Source: Laetiporus sulphureus 93-53
Taxonomy: Eukaryota; Basidiomycota; Agaricomycetes; Polyporales; Laetiporaceae
NCBI RefSeq assembly: GCF_001632365.1
Contig: NW_024468533.1
Location: 250,058 to 314,057, forward strand
DNA: 64,000 nt
Direction of reading: 5' to 3'
Below are positions 1 through 11,184 of this stretch, one piece after another (position 1 is the stretch's first letter; each line of letters opens with the position of its first letter). The notes beneath the pieces are model-generated. The model made no database searches. It saw only the letters and a list, made by a program, of their open reading frames with translations, and was not told where the DNA came from. The position numbers and the translations under genes were made by a program.

Positions 1-1815
1 TTCTCCCCATTATCGCTCTGCAGTTCCTTGATGGAGTTGACACCTCGGTGAGCCTTCACCCATGAGCTGTAGGCCTTGTACTGTGTGAGTACATCGCTTT
101 TGCGGGCAATAGGGCATACAACTGCCTCGTCTGAGTAGTCGTCGGTGAAGGAGACATAGTACTCCTTGCCACCGAGGGACTTCACCGGCGCTTTCCCCCA
201 GACATCCGTGTGCACGCGCTGACCATACGCGATTACTTGCGGGCTCGAGCGCACCTTCGAGAATGACTCACGGGTCTGCTTCGCCTTTATGCAAGGTTCG
301 CAGAACTTGGTGGTCATGTCCTCGAGTCATACTCTGGTGACGACATTAGCCTCAACCATCTTCTTGAGGGCAGGGACATAGGCATGGGCCATGCGTTGAT
401 GGAACTCAGTGAGTGATAGCATTACCGTTAATGCTGTCTCCTTCACAGGCGCTGATGGGACTGGCGATCCGGGTAGCAGGTACAGACCGTTGCGCTCGGC
501 GGCTACAAACATGGTGGTACCTCGAGGAGAGATGACATGGCACCCGTCGTGCTCGAAACAGATGGTGTAGCCAGCCTTTGTAGTGCGGCTAATGAAGATG
601 AGGGCGAAAGGCATAGACGGCGCATAGAGAACGTCGCATAGGGTAAACTTGACTGTCTTTCCCTTGTGCATAGTAGCGAGCGACGCAGACGTCACCTTCA
701 CCAGTGGCATAAAAGACACGGCCATCAGCTGATGTGATCGGCTTGCATTCGATCTCCCGGAATGTGGTAAAAAACGAGTGTACTGGATTGAAGTGTCGGC
801 TTGCACCTGAATCGAGGATCCGGGTGAGCTTCGGGAGCTTCGCTCCCTCGACCTTCGAAAAATTAATCGCAATGGTGAATGCGAATGCCTCGTCATTGCC
901 TGTTGTTACCGCATTTGCACTGGCTCCCCCTGAGCCCTTGTCGTGCTTCCTCCCTCTGTTCTTGCTCCATGGCCCTTGGCCCTCTTTTCCACCATCTTTC
1001 ACCCAGCAGTCCGCTTTCAGATGGCCAGGCTTATTGCAATTGCTGCACGTCTTCCTCACGTCCTTTCCACCTGACCTCGTCATGAGCACGGAGTCTTCTG
1101 CAGTGTTCTGCGACTCATCCAGGGTGAACTTGTCACGTGCGACTGAGTAGATCTGGTGTAAGAGTTCATCGGATGTGATGGTGGGAGTGGGAGTTGTGGT
1201 GGTGCCAGTAGCCTGGATGGAAGCCAGGTGAGCAGCTGAGAGGATGGTGCATATGACAGGGCGATAAGACTCCAGGAGGCAGCTGATGATGAGCACGTGG
1301 TATTGCTTGTCGTCAAGAACACCGCCAGCTGTCGTGAATTCGGCCTTAAGCTTCTGGAGCTTATCTAGGGTTGGTCGAGGGTCCTTCTCCTCGGTGCAGC
1401 AGAGAGCATGCATGCGTCAGAGCAGTTCAGCCTGGACGAAGTCACCGCGATTGTCATACTCAGTGTTGACTATCTTCCAAGCTCCAGACACCTTCTTCTC
1501 GGGGATAATCCGGAGTTTCAGCATTTCCGGTAGCGTCTGGTACAGAAGCGTTTTGATCACCTCATGTCCGGCTGCCCATGTGTTGTATGCATCCGCGTAT
1601 GCCTCATCTGCATCGGAATCCACCCCTGGAGCCGTGGGTGCAGTAGGCTCCTTGTCACGGCCATCGAGATATCGCGCCAGCTTCTTTGCCGTCACGGCGG
1701 ACCTGAGTTGCTCCTTATAGAGCACCCAGTTTGATCCATCTTCCGCAAGGCAGGGGATCCTGACTGATGATTCATGATTGCTGAGCGACATCTCGTAGTG
1801 GCCGGTGGGGCTCAT
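1..1815 (-). pseudogene. Copia gag-pol reading frame, broken
   Basis: The start is the ATG at 1815 or the one at 1791 (MSLSNHESS). Gag has DGSNWVLYKEQL. A CCHC zinc knuckle follows (CSNCNKPGHLKADCW, near 1050). The aspartic protease motif ILDSGASRHF lies near 800, then the pre-integrase domain (FHQRMAH, near 400). The integrase core shows its first two catalytic Asp in VHTDVWG (near 205) and QSDNGE (near 15). Damage: an in-frame TGA near 1416 between AELL and RMHAL, a frameshift near 680 in the protease-to-integrase linker, and an in-frame TGA near 327 between VVTRV and LEDM. Both stops read naturally as former CGA (Arg) codons. The integrase zinc-binding part (CEPCIKAKQ) is still readable after the last stop. 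Confidence 0.85.
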
Positions 1816-1868
1816 AACCTGTAAACGGATGGAAAAGGAGTGGACAGGAGGACACACGCTAGAGTCAA

Positions 1869-2009
1869 AGGCTTCAGCTCCTTGATGATAGAAGGACTAT
1901 ATTAGTAGTATGTACCTAGAGTCAACTACGATACATTAGTATGTAAGCTGCATTCATGCAGGACAGTATCGGTACTCATAGGCTTCAGCTCCTTGATGAT
2001 AGAAGGACT
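1869..2009. repeat. 30-bp direct repeat pair in the retroelement leader
   Basis: The 30 bases at 1869-1898 recur without change at 1980-2009, a spacing of 111 bp. They lie between the presumed LTR start (2132) and gag (1815), so they may be a leader or LTR-internal duplication. I could not place the LTR 3' end or the primer binding site. Confidence 0.8.
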
Positions 2010-2132
2010 GAAGCCCGCAGAACAAGCAAAGCGGGTGAAAACTCTTACGGGCGCTAATGCTCGATAAGTACATAAAAGGAAATATCAGCTGATAAGTCCA
2101 TACTTAAGTATACTAGGCTTGATATTTCAACA

Positions 2133-2864
2133 TACCCCTGGTTGAAACAGGGAATGGACCGTATGGCTCGAATCACCGGACCAAACATCTGCGTCGATCT
2201 TATGCGTAGCCACAACGAATTGGCCTTCTACCCACTATGCTTCTTCTGATCGACCATCATCATGAACGTGATCTCCGCTGATGCAATCGTGTCGGCATAC
2301 CCCACACATCTTCTCAGCCGTCGCGGTATTTGCTCATACACCATCAGTGATTATCGGTAAGGCACTCACTGCAAGGAGAAAGCACAAAGACCGCAGTTTC
2401 TCATTCGACGACATCCGCACCATGTCCTGCACTCGCTGGAGCTGCCCTCACTGGTGATGGTTCTTCTCAGATGATGGATGCCTCAACCCTGTTTTCGACA
2501 ATGCATGCACCCACACAGTCAGCGATGTTTCATAACGTGGCGGATCAGAGACTTACCCTGCTGTAGGCCGTGTACGGCAACAGAACGAGGGCCCAACGTC
2601 TGGGCGGGTCTCGAGATGACATGGAAGAAGTCTGGGACAGCTTCCCGTATCTGCAACATGTATTCATCATTTTACGATAATGCTCAATGTCGTTCGTTTC
2701 TTTAAGTGATTCATCCTAGTTGGCTCTTGCCTGCATTGTTGCTGTTCACCAACATGAGGCTGCAGAGATGTAATATAGAGCTACGTTCACATAAGTGATA
2801 CACACCGCATCTTCTGCTACTGTGATTGAGTTTTCGTGTCATTTGGAACCGGTGCCCAGCGCCT
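2133..2864. other. Intergenic, no gene seen
   Basis: The region between the retroelement and the inverted repeat has no long open frame and no recognisable motif on either strand. Confidence 0.5.
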
Positions 2865-3526
2865 CTTCAACCAAGTGACACCGCAGACATGAAGCGTTTT
2901 GCACACGTGGCAAATGCTTAGCAAATGTCGACAGGTTTTTTGTCTTTGTGATCTCAATTTGCTATGGTTCCTTCCTACATTCCATATTAAGTATTTGCAT
3001 ATAATATGTTGGAGGCAGAAATTTAAAATCATATATTTCAAGAAATGACACTATTTTCAAACTCATCAAATACATTTAAAAACTGAGTGCTGTTGAATGT
3101 AATCATACATTTTTGAATTCCAAACCATCACATGTATAAAATACCCAGTAGCAGACAAAGGTGTAATTATGCCTACATTCTACTTCCCTACTGAAGTCAT
3201 TCTAACCAAGATTACTACAATGAAAGTCATTCGTAATTACACCTTCATCTGCTACTGGGTATTTTATACATGTGATGGTTTGGAATTCAAAAATGTATGA
3301 TTACATTCAACAGCACTCAAATTCTAAATGTATTTGGTGAGTTTGAAAATGGTGTCATTTCATGATTTAAATTTCTGCCTCCAACATATTATATGCAAAT
3401 ACTTAATACAGAATGTGGGAAGGAACCATAGCAAATTGAGATCACAAAGGCAAAAAACTTGTTGACATTTGCTAAGCATTTGCCACATGTGCAAATCGCT
3501 TCATGTCTGCGGTGTGATAACTTGAA
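2865..3526. repeat. Large near-perfect inverted repeat (foldback/MITE-like)
   Basis: Two arms of about 310 bp face each other around a short centre near 3170-3220. The left arm runs from CTTCAACCAAGTGACACCGC (2865) inward and the right arm ends with its complement at 3526. They match over nearly their whole length with scattered substitutions; for example the stretch reading GTATAAAATACCCAGTAGCAG near 3133 returns inverted near 3252. The element is AT-rich, unlike its flanks, and has no coding capacity. It resembles a non-autonomous foldback DNA element; I could not identify a target-site duplication. Confidence 0.85.
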
Positions 3527-3682
3527 GCCACCGATGCGTCGCGGTCACGTGGTGGCGCTTCGGGATTCGGGAGTTGCTGCGTGGCGCGCGCGTGGCATTG
3601 CAGTACCGCACTACATCTTGGGATGAACGCCCACCCTCGTACTGGGAATCACCGTCGTATCGTGTTTACATAGTGCGGTACA

Positions 3683-6600
3683 ATGTCCTCAAAGAGGCCT
3701 CGTGTTTCCGGCGGTTCGGATAAAGAGCCACAGAAAGGTGCGAAGCACCAGAGGATGGCGGATTACACGTTTTCCATACCGTCGCCACCATCTCCATCGA
3801 TTTCTGAACATCCAAGTATGGCAGCAGCGGGAGATCCGAGCGACTTCGGCGTTACTTCAAAGAGTACCAATTTGAGAGGGCGAAAGAGGTTTCTGGCAGA
3901 TCTAGAGGCTGTGCAGAGGGCATCTATCGAACATAGGGGCTTGAGGCTCACTGGTATGTCAGCATTTGGCCAACGATGAGTAGCAGCTCTCGTCATATGG
4001 CGAGTTTGTATAACGGCATATGCAGATATACAACTCGGAGAGGAGGAAGGGACATTCAACTGTCGCGTTTCGCGAACCGGTGGTGTGCATGTTCTTTCGC
4101 TGAACTTCCTAGTATCCGGTACGTGATGCCATCGCTTGGTTAGAGTATGTAGTCAGAACCGTTTTTCAGACACATCTGAGTACCCTAGCGACCATGTGCT
4201 GTTCTGTTATTCATCAGATGAACCCGTTCCCGAACAATTCAAGGAAGCAATTGATGAAATCCCACGCCAGGGAGCCCTTAGCCTTAGGCACACATTAGAC
4301 GGGCTTCTTACCACCTTTGCTAAGATTTTGAATAGAGAACCACACTCAGTCGACGAAGAAGAGGATCAAGATGAAGAAGAAGACGTAGATGGAATATTTG
4401 AAGATTATGACACTTACTCGGAGGACAATCTCGGTATCACAGCCAAGAACAAGAGCAATATCGACATGAATCTCATGCAACGGTGAGTTTTCAACATTTT
4501 CATCTTATGCAATGATCCGTGATTCTCTCTGCTCAGAGATTTCAATGAGATGATCGTCTGGAATTATCGGCCTGGCTACATTTCCTTCGGGACAGACGAG
4601 TTTATACTTTCTGTCTCGCTGCCAGTGGTCGCGCTCACCCGAGACATTCCTGCTCGTGCGTTGATGGCATGGGACCGTCGGTTGCTATCCCAGAGCCAGC
4701 ACCTGACAATGCTCATTTCGGGTATGCGAGGCACTTATCCCGTTCTCGAGCGTGATGGCATCCTGCACCCAGAAGCTTCTATGCGAGATGCCATCTTGCA
4801 GTTCCGGGTCGGACTCACTCCCAACTACAAGCCCACGAAGCAGGACGCCATGGATGCAGTACGCGTGTTCAGAATGAAACAAGAGGTTCAAAACCTCAAA
4901 TCAAATTCAAAAGCACAAACCGCTTCTGCTGTTGGTGCTCCTGTATCATATGATGGCGACGACGCCTCTGAAAACAACGACGAGGAGCCACAGCCCGATC
5001 CGTCAACTTTCCAGTCATTCAGTCTGAGCGCATCGCTCGAGTCGCTAATGAATGACTATTTCCTCCGTGTCATGCAGCTACGGCTGAAGTATGACCTAGG
5101 ATGGGCAGGCGCAGAAATGCTATGCTGGCAAGCTGAGAAGATGCAGCAAAGGCCAGAGGATGCCTTAAATTTTGTCTGGATGGTAATGTTTCTCGAGTGT
5201 TGGATTGTGGATCAGCAACTGATGCGACACTCCAGCATGTACGAGCAGCTGACGAACAAGAGGCGGTTTTGCAACAAAGCTACAATCTACCTCCGGATCC
5301 ACTTCTCTCTGGTCAGTCTGACGGACACATCAACCTGCCCTTGTTGGCATTCTGCTATCTAATTCGTCGACTGATGGTGCGTGGGCAAGCTTGGCTCCGC
5401 CTTAATGTCGAACGCTGAGATATGGTCAAGCTTTGTTCTCGCTACTGCATTGTGTGTCATGATAGGCTGAACACAGAGTACGAAACGTTGAAGCCATACG
5501 TCTGTGACTCGAGGCTCTGTACTTACCAATACTACTTCCTGAATCGTGGTCTGTCGCTTGAGGTCCGTCTTCTGAGCTTAGACCATAAGTTCCTGCAAAC
5601 TCGCTTACACCATTCGCCGCAGTACGAGATTCGTGCCAACCCCGAGGTTGTCGACCTTCTTGTCTCGTTAGCCTTCGTGGCAGCGCGGGAAGGGGCACTT
5701 GATAATCCCTTGCCCATCGGAATGGGTCTTCGAGTGGCCAACCCCGGAGGCGCACCGACGGGCGAGCCCGATAGCCTTTGCGACTTCGACACTTTGACTC
5801 TACCACAGGTACAGCAGTTCTGCATATCATGCTTGTCGATGCGGTCGACTGACCTCTCCAACAGATGCAGTCAGCCATAGCGAACCTCATACAGACTTTG
5901 CCTCCAGTACGTCCTGTCACTTATTCCTTTGATCTCAGTGCCGGCACAGATCGTGATTTCTGCCTGTAGATTGCGGATGTAAAGAAGTTTCTAGATAAAC
6001 ATGATACCATTGGTAAGGCGAAGCCGAGGCTTCACGACATGAACCCCCAGACCCCTAGTGCCGCTTGGCTGGTGCTTCGGTGGTACAGTGTTACCCCGAT
6101 TGTTTTGAGCGAATCAGCATTACTGATGACAAACAGGTGTATTGCATCATGCACAGCTCATGTGGAGGAGCTAAGCCCTGTGGATTGCATCCAGGGCATC
6201 GGTGCGTGACGTCCGATCTGGCCGCATTTTCAGCTAACACAATTTGTGGACTGCTTCTAGATTCTACTTGGAGACAGTTTCGCTTCAGCATAGGAGCTCC
6301 TGATGTAGAAGCCCGATTCAAGACTGCGTTGAAGGCGGCCCAGAACCAGGATCCCAACGCCTTAGACTATCCTGCGCTCTACGTTCGTATTACACCTGCG
6401 GCTTTTCACAGGCAATCTAATTATGTTTGTAACAGGCTTTCCATGGCTCTCCGCTGAAGAATTGGCATTCAGTGAGTCGACTCTGTCGCTGATGTGTTCC
6501 AGCTAAGTCTCGCAGATCATCCGCCATGGCCTATGGTATAAGACTATTGCTAACGGTCGGGCGTACGGTGACGGTACGTTAGGATGTGATTTATCGTTGC

Positions 6601-8171
6601 GCAGGCTAATGGTGCACAGGCGTGTACTTTTCAAAGGAAGGATCTCTCTCGATGCAAACGTATGCCAGGACGAGCACGTCGTGTTGGTCGAACAGTTCGA
6701 TCGGTGCTCAGCAGTGCTGTGCTCTGGCAGAAATCGTGAACCTTCCACAACAGTTTGTCAGGACAAACCCATTTTTCGTCGTGAAGGATACCGAATGGAT
6801 TATGTGGTACGTCACGGATCTCGAGTGATTTGCAGCAAGATTATAACTGCAGAGCGCTCGATCTCTCAGCCGTTATCTCCTTGTAAAATCGGCTTCAAAC
6901 ACCGAGGAGGTTCCAGAGGATAATACTGAGACGGAAGTTGAGCAGGAAGTGATCCCATTTGTCCCCTTGGATCCACGTCATCCCATCACTATGTCCACGG
7001 CGTCGATTCGCATTCCAGATCCCTCTTACAAGCTCGTGAAGCTTCTCGAGGTCCGTCAGCAAGAGCAATCCGATGCAATGGACCTCTTCGATGAAGACGA
7101 CATGAGAGTATTTGATTATCAAGCGGTCGCTCCGGATCCTGCAGTATGCGAAGAGCCCACCAATGCGGACGACTGGGTTCACGATGCTGCCTGGGTCAAC
7201 GCGACTGTTGAACATTTACTGCCTCCGCCCAGCGAGGCGACTCCACAGGCGACCATGGCGCTGCAGAAGGAGTTGAAATCCATGCTCCGCGAACAAGAAA
7301 AAGCGAAGAGCCTGAGGGAGCTCGGCTGGTATATGCCTCCTGATCTGATCGGCGATAATCTCTTCCAGTGGATTGTCGAGTTGCATTCGTTTGAGAAAGA
7401 GTTACCGATCGCGAAGGACATGGAAGCCCAGTTCGTTTTCGGAAGAGTTGCTGTGGGGCAATTTGCTAAAAGCTGATTTGACAGAGGTATCAATTCTATC
7501 GTATTCGAGATACGCTTTCCACCGAGCTATCCGCATGCGCCGCCTTTCTTCCGTATCTTGAAACCGCGGTTCCTTCCCTTCATACGTGTAAGGTAGTTTC
7601 CTTGTGCCATATATGCTTAGCTGAACATCAACAAATCAGGGCGGAGGAGGCCATGTCACTGGTGGTAAGTTGCCCGCTTGTTCACATATTTGCCGAAGTG
7701 AAACATTTTGACTTGTACAGGAGGATCGATGTGCATGGATCTGTTGACTGCAGATGGTGAGTTACATTTCGCAAAGCAAATTCATCTACAATTACTAAGG
7801 TGCCGTTAGGCTGGCTACCAAGCTACAGGTGAAAACATGCCTTGGTCCACTTGGCACGCTCGCAAGCTAATTTCGCTGCAAGCATATCCGCGATCTTGCT
7901 GCAGATAAAGCTGGCGATATCAAACCTCGATCCACGACCTGCTCGCCTTGCGAGTAACTGGGATCAGTTCGTCTTCCTACCGTTCGCACGTCATTTCCAG
8001 CTCACTGTGGTCTGCTACCAGGGCCTATAACATGAACGAGGCTCTCGAAGGATACAAGAGAGCCGCGAATACCCACGGTTGGAAGGTAAGATAGCAATTA
8101 GCTCAGGAGACGATTTCATCTAATCTGCTCTATAGATCCCTCAAGGTCTTGAACGTCTTGCGTTGAACTGA
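3683..8171 (+). CDS. PARP-type ADP-ribosyltransferase fused to a UBE2Q-like E2 (UBC) domain
   Basis: This is a multi-exon gene starting at MSSKRPRVSGG. A basic N-terminus is followed by an acidic stretch near 4350. The middle carries a PARP catalytic domain of the PARP6/8 kind: FHGSPLKNW (about 6440), IIRHGLWYK, NGRAYGDG joined across an intron to GVYFSKEG (about 6620), then WIMCRYLLV after an intron at 6807-6869. The active-site His and Tyr are present, and the position usually held by Glu in PARP1 is not Glu, which suggests mono-ADP-ribosylation. The C-terminus is a ubiquitin-conjugating fold: FEIRFPPSYPHAPPFFR (about 7505), then HVTGGGSMCMDLLTADGW, with Cys at the catalytic position, and last NEALEGYKRAANTHGW before the stop. 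A VCDSRLCTYQY Cys pair lies near 5500. Exon joins outside the quoted motifs are approximate. Confidence 0.88.
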
Positions 8172-9053
8172 GTGTCCTTGTTTTGCCAGCATATGTCCCA
8201 TCCTCTGTACAACTTCTGTGTATTCATACCATTGCTGTCGTTATGTAGATGTGAGATATGTGAAACATTATTGACCAGAGCAATGCTTCAGCTCGGGCAA
8301 AAGAAAGGACCCAGTAGCCCCGGGGAGATCTGGGGTGGTCATACAGCGTATGCTCAGAACTAAAGAATGTCGAGCAGTGTACTGTCAAGGCTGCGTGGTT
8401 GGTGCGGATCAGTTGCGCGTCAACATCGCGTATTACAGCGCCGATGTCGTTCTGCTGCGGAACGGTGGCTGCAGAACCGTCCGTTAAGTACAATCATTCA
8501 TACTGAGATGCACTGAACATCATCTGTATCAGAACATTGAGCGATCCCTTATCTCAATCGAAGGAAATGGAATTGTTATCGTCAACGATGATAGAAATAT
8601 GTTTACACAGGAGCGACTCTGCTAGACAGTAGGTCGGGAATATAATTGACAGATAACTCAACAAGCAAACGCAAACGCACAGCGACATATTAGAATAAAT
8701 GTTAGGACGTGTGAGAGTGGCCCATAGCGCAAATCGCGGCACTTCGTCGTGAGAGGCGATCGACGATGGGAGTCAGCCGCTGAAGGGACAGGGTCACAGA
8801 CAGGAGGCATAGTACCAGAGAGAGGACCAAAGACAAATTCGAGAGAATCGAGGTACGAGGTTGTACCGAAAAGAAAAGAAACGAGAATAATCGCCGTAGA
8901 TAGCTGGGACCGTTCGTCGAGAACTAATAGTGGACAGTCCCGTGATGTGTTCAGCGTCGGAAGTACAACCATACACAGTACATCGAATTCAGATCGGTTA
9001 GATTGGGACGACGGGTTGCTTGCTTGTGAAACCCAGTGGCAAATCCGCCGAGT
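8172..9053. other. Convergent intergenic region
   Basis: The 3' ends of the PARP-UBC gene (+) and the membrane-protein gene (-) face each other here. I see no further gene. Confidence 0.5.
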
Positions 9054-10751
9054 TTACTGCGCAGTGCCAAAGTGCACATTCTCTTCGCCGAGGTGCGTTT
9101 CCTCCGCAGATGTGGCAAAACTCTGCCTCTGCGCATCGACCGCGGCAGACGTGCGTGGCTCTGGCGTAGTCGGATACAGGGACTCAGGTGAAGCCGGCGG
9201 GGGTGGGTGCGGCGCAGCAGCATCTGGAGGTGATGCAGGCGTGTAAAGTATACGCATCGTGCCGCTCCCTAGATTTGCAGCGGGCGGAAGCAGTGCAAGA
9301 GCTGCTGAGGGAGGCGGTGAACGTAGCGTTTGGTCAGCATAGGCACGAAGCATGGCGTCCGGGGACATCGCTGCAGAGACATAGGGGATGGTGCTCGCGA
9401 TCGGAGATACGGTGGACTGGTGGACTGGCTCAGGTGCAGTGGGTAAGGTAGTGTGCTGGGAAGGTGGCAACGTGGAAGCGCCAGGGAAAACCATCTCGTC
9501 CTCTGCGCTGGACCTGCCGGTACGCATCACTAAAGAAGAGCATAAGTAACATGCAAGAGTATTCGTTGTTGTGGACTCACTAGATAAGGCAGGGAGAACT
9601 GCATCCATGCTCGTACGCGGCGGTACGTCCTGACCAGCCATACGCGCCCGAATGTCGTCTACTGTTAAAGTCATGGGACCCTCCGTTTGCGTGGGCGACA
9701 TCTCTCCGGGATCTCGCGTGTAGGCATCCGGAAGCGGAGGGACATGGTCAGCATGGAATGCCCGCGTGCGGCGGTATTCTGAGGACGGACGCGTATCCGG
9801 CGCGAAGGACACCCGCGAGACACGCGATGTTCTGTCCGCGGCGCTGTACGCCGACGTGCGCACGTTCGGGCGCACCTGCGCCATGTGCGGCGCTGAGAAG
9901 TCCAAACTTGGCTTCTCCGTCATCATCTGCACCCCGCGCGTGCCGATGCCCGCATGCCCGCTTTCCACCGCAAATGTGCTCGAAGAACGGATGTTGCTGA
10001 GCGAAAACGACGAGCGGTTCTCCGGGGAGGTCGACGTGCGCTCGGACACATGCATGCTGTTCCGAATCGCCGCCGTCGCGCCCGCCGTAGTGACCGACTT
10101 CCACTCCGACGAGATGGTCGACATGCGCTTGTCAATCGCAACGCTGAACCGCTTCCGCTCGCTCCTGCCTTTCTTCCGACTTCGCCATACGTACACGCCA
10201 ACCACGATGGCGATGACCACCAGTAGTGGCAAGATCACCGCCGCAGCGGTTTTACCACCGGAGAGTCCATGAGAGGTGGATGGGACGTTGTCTACCTTCG
10301 TGATCGCCTCAGATGAGCTGTCTTGAGAGGTACTGCTATTCTGGCTTCCGCTGTAGGTCATATTGAAGATGGGACCTGCGGGGAGGGTCGCCATGAAGAG
10401 GGTATCGCCGGACTCGATAATCTCGAGCTGTAGACGGACACTCGACGTTGAATTCCACCAAGATGGCTGAAATGTTGTGTTATAGCTGCCAAATGCATAG
10501 TCGACTCCCTCCCACGCGTGTATTCGCGGCGTTTCTGTGTCCGGGGCGAACAGGTATATGTCCACAGCCGTCGTGTTCAAGCAGGAAGTATCCCAGGTGA
10601 TGTTGACCTGACTGGTCGACGAGATGACATCCCCCGAGCTGGGAGACTTGTAAAATCCTCCAGAAGAGCAGGCTGCAAAGACTTCAGGTACATCCATTGG
10701 ACGTCTGCTGCTAGGACTCACTGTCGCGTTTCCTGCTGGAACGCAGAACAT
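9054..10751 (-). CDS. Secreted-domain single-pass membrane protein with long Ser/Thr-rich tail
   Basis: No named family is certain. The extracellular part has CSSGGFYKSPSSG, VNITWDTSCLNTTAVDIYLF and many N-x-S/T sites, like the Ig-like Ser/Thr-rich (Kre9/Knh1-like) ectodomains common in agaricomycetes. One membrane helix follows (AAAVILPLLVVIAIVVGVYVW, near 10200), then a basic stop-transfer (RSRKKGRSERKR) and a long cytoplasmic tail rich in Ser, Thr and Pro. The given start is the first ATG of the open frame, but a GTGAGT..CAG pair at about 10722-10674 suggests the true N-terminus, with a signal peptide, lies in an upstream exon I could not fix. A second likely intron, 9580-9530 (51 bp), is in frame without a stop, so retention would only insert 17 residues. 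Probable role: cell-surface or wall-stress sensing, by architecture only. Confidence 0.7.
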   Translation of the reverse strand: MFCVPAGNATVSPSSRRPMDVPEVFAACSSGGFYKSPSSGDVISSTSQVNITWDTSCLNTTAVDIYLFAPDTETPRIHAWEGVDYAFGSYNTTFQPSWWNSTSSVRLQLEIIESGDTLFMATLPAGPIFNMTYSGSQNSSTSQDSSSEAITKVDNVPSTSHGLSGGKTAAAVILPLLVVIAIVVGVYVWRSRKKGRSERKRFSVAIDKRMSTISSEWKSVTTAGATAAIRNSMHVSERTSTSPENRSSFSLSNIRSSSTFAVESGHAGIGTRGVQMMTEKPSLDFSAPHMAQVRPNVRTSAYSAADRTSRVSRVSFAPDTRPSSEYRRTRAFHADHVPPLPDAYTRDPGEMSPTQTEGPMTLTVDDIRARMAGQDVPPRTSMDAVLPALSSESTTTNTLACYLCSSLVMRTGRSSAEDEMVFPGASTLPPSQHTTLPTAPEPVHQSTVSPIASTIPYVSAAMSPDAMLRAYADQTLRSPPPSAALALLPPAANLGSGTMRILYTPASPPDAAAPHPPPPASPESLYPTTPEPRTSAAVDAQRQSFATSAEETHLGEENVHFGTAQ

Positions 10752-11184
10752 GTCCTGAGCGGATCTTCTTCATACCAATCGCCATTCTGTTGTTCAGAGG
10801 TGTGCCGCAATAGCTTAAAGAGAGTATTGTACAGGGAGCGTGAGCAATAAAAAGGAGCGCAGAGCGGCGAGAACGTCGAGAATAATAGCGGCGACAAGGA
10901 TCGCAACGACGACGGCCGCGAACAAGGATGTCAGCCACGCCCAACGCCCAAAATGGCAACTGGCATCAAAGTCCAGAATTCAACTCGTCGAACTACGCGG
11001 TCTAAACGTTCCGTGGTCGCACAACCTTTGCTGAGTACTGGTTTCAAAAGAGGTATAATCATTGAACGATGAAAAAAATGAAGAAAACATATTGTACGCC
11101 AGATCAAGACACAGTCCCGCGGTGGACCCACATGGGTGTCGACTATCCAAACATATTCCGAACAGACATGCCACACTCGATGCT

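Larger units (their letters stand above)
1..2132 (-). mobile_element. Ty1/copia LTR retrotransposon, 5' half, cut by window edge
   Basis: The minus strand reads gag, zinc knuckle, protease, pre-integrase and the start of integrase, which is copia order. The element continues past base 1, so reverse transcriptase, RNase H and the 3' LTR are outside the window. Its upstream end is probably near 2132, where the minus strand begins TGTTGAAATATC, a plausible 5' LTR start; no second LTR is visible to confirm this. The reading frame is broken by two in-frame stops and one frameshift, so this copy cannot make its polyprotein. The family assignment is secure, the outer boundary is not. Confidence 0.85.

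Noticed and set aside
9766..10272. Plus-strand open frames of 80-168 codons over 9.7-10.3 kb
   Set aside because: They are antisense shadows of the GC-rich coding sequence of the minus-strand membrane protein.
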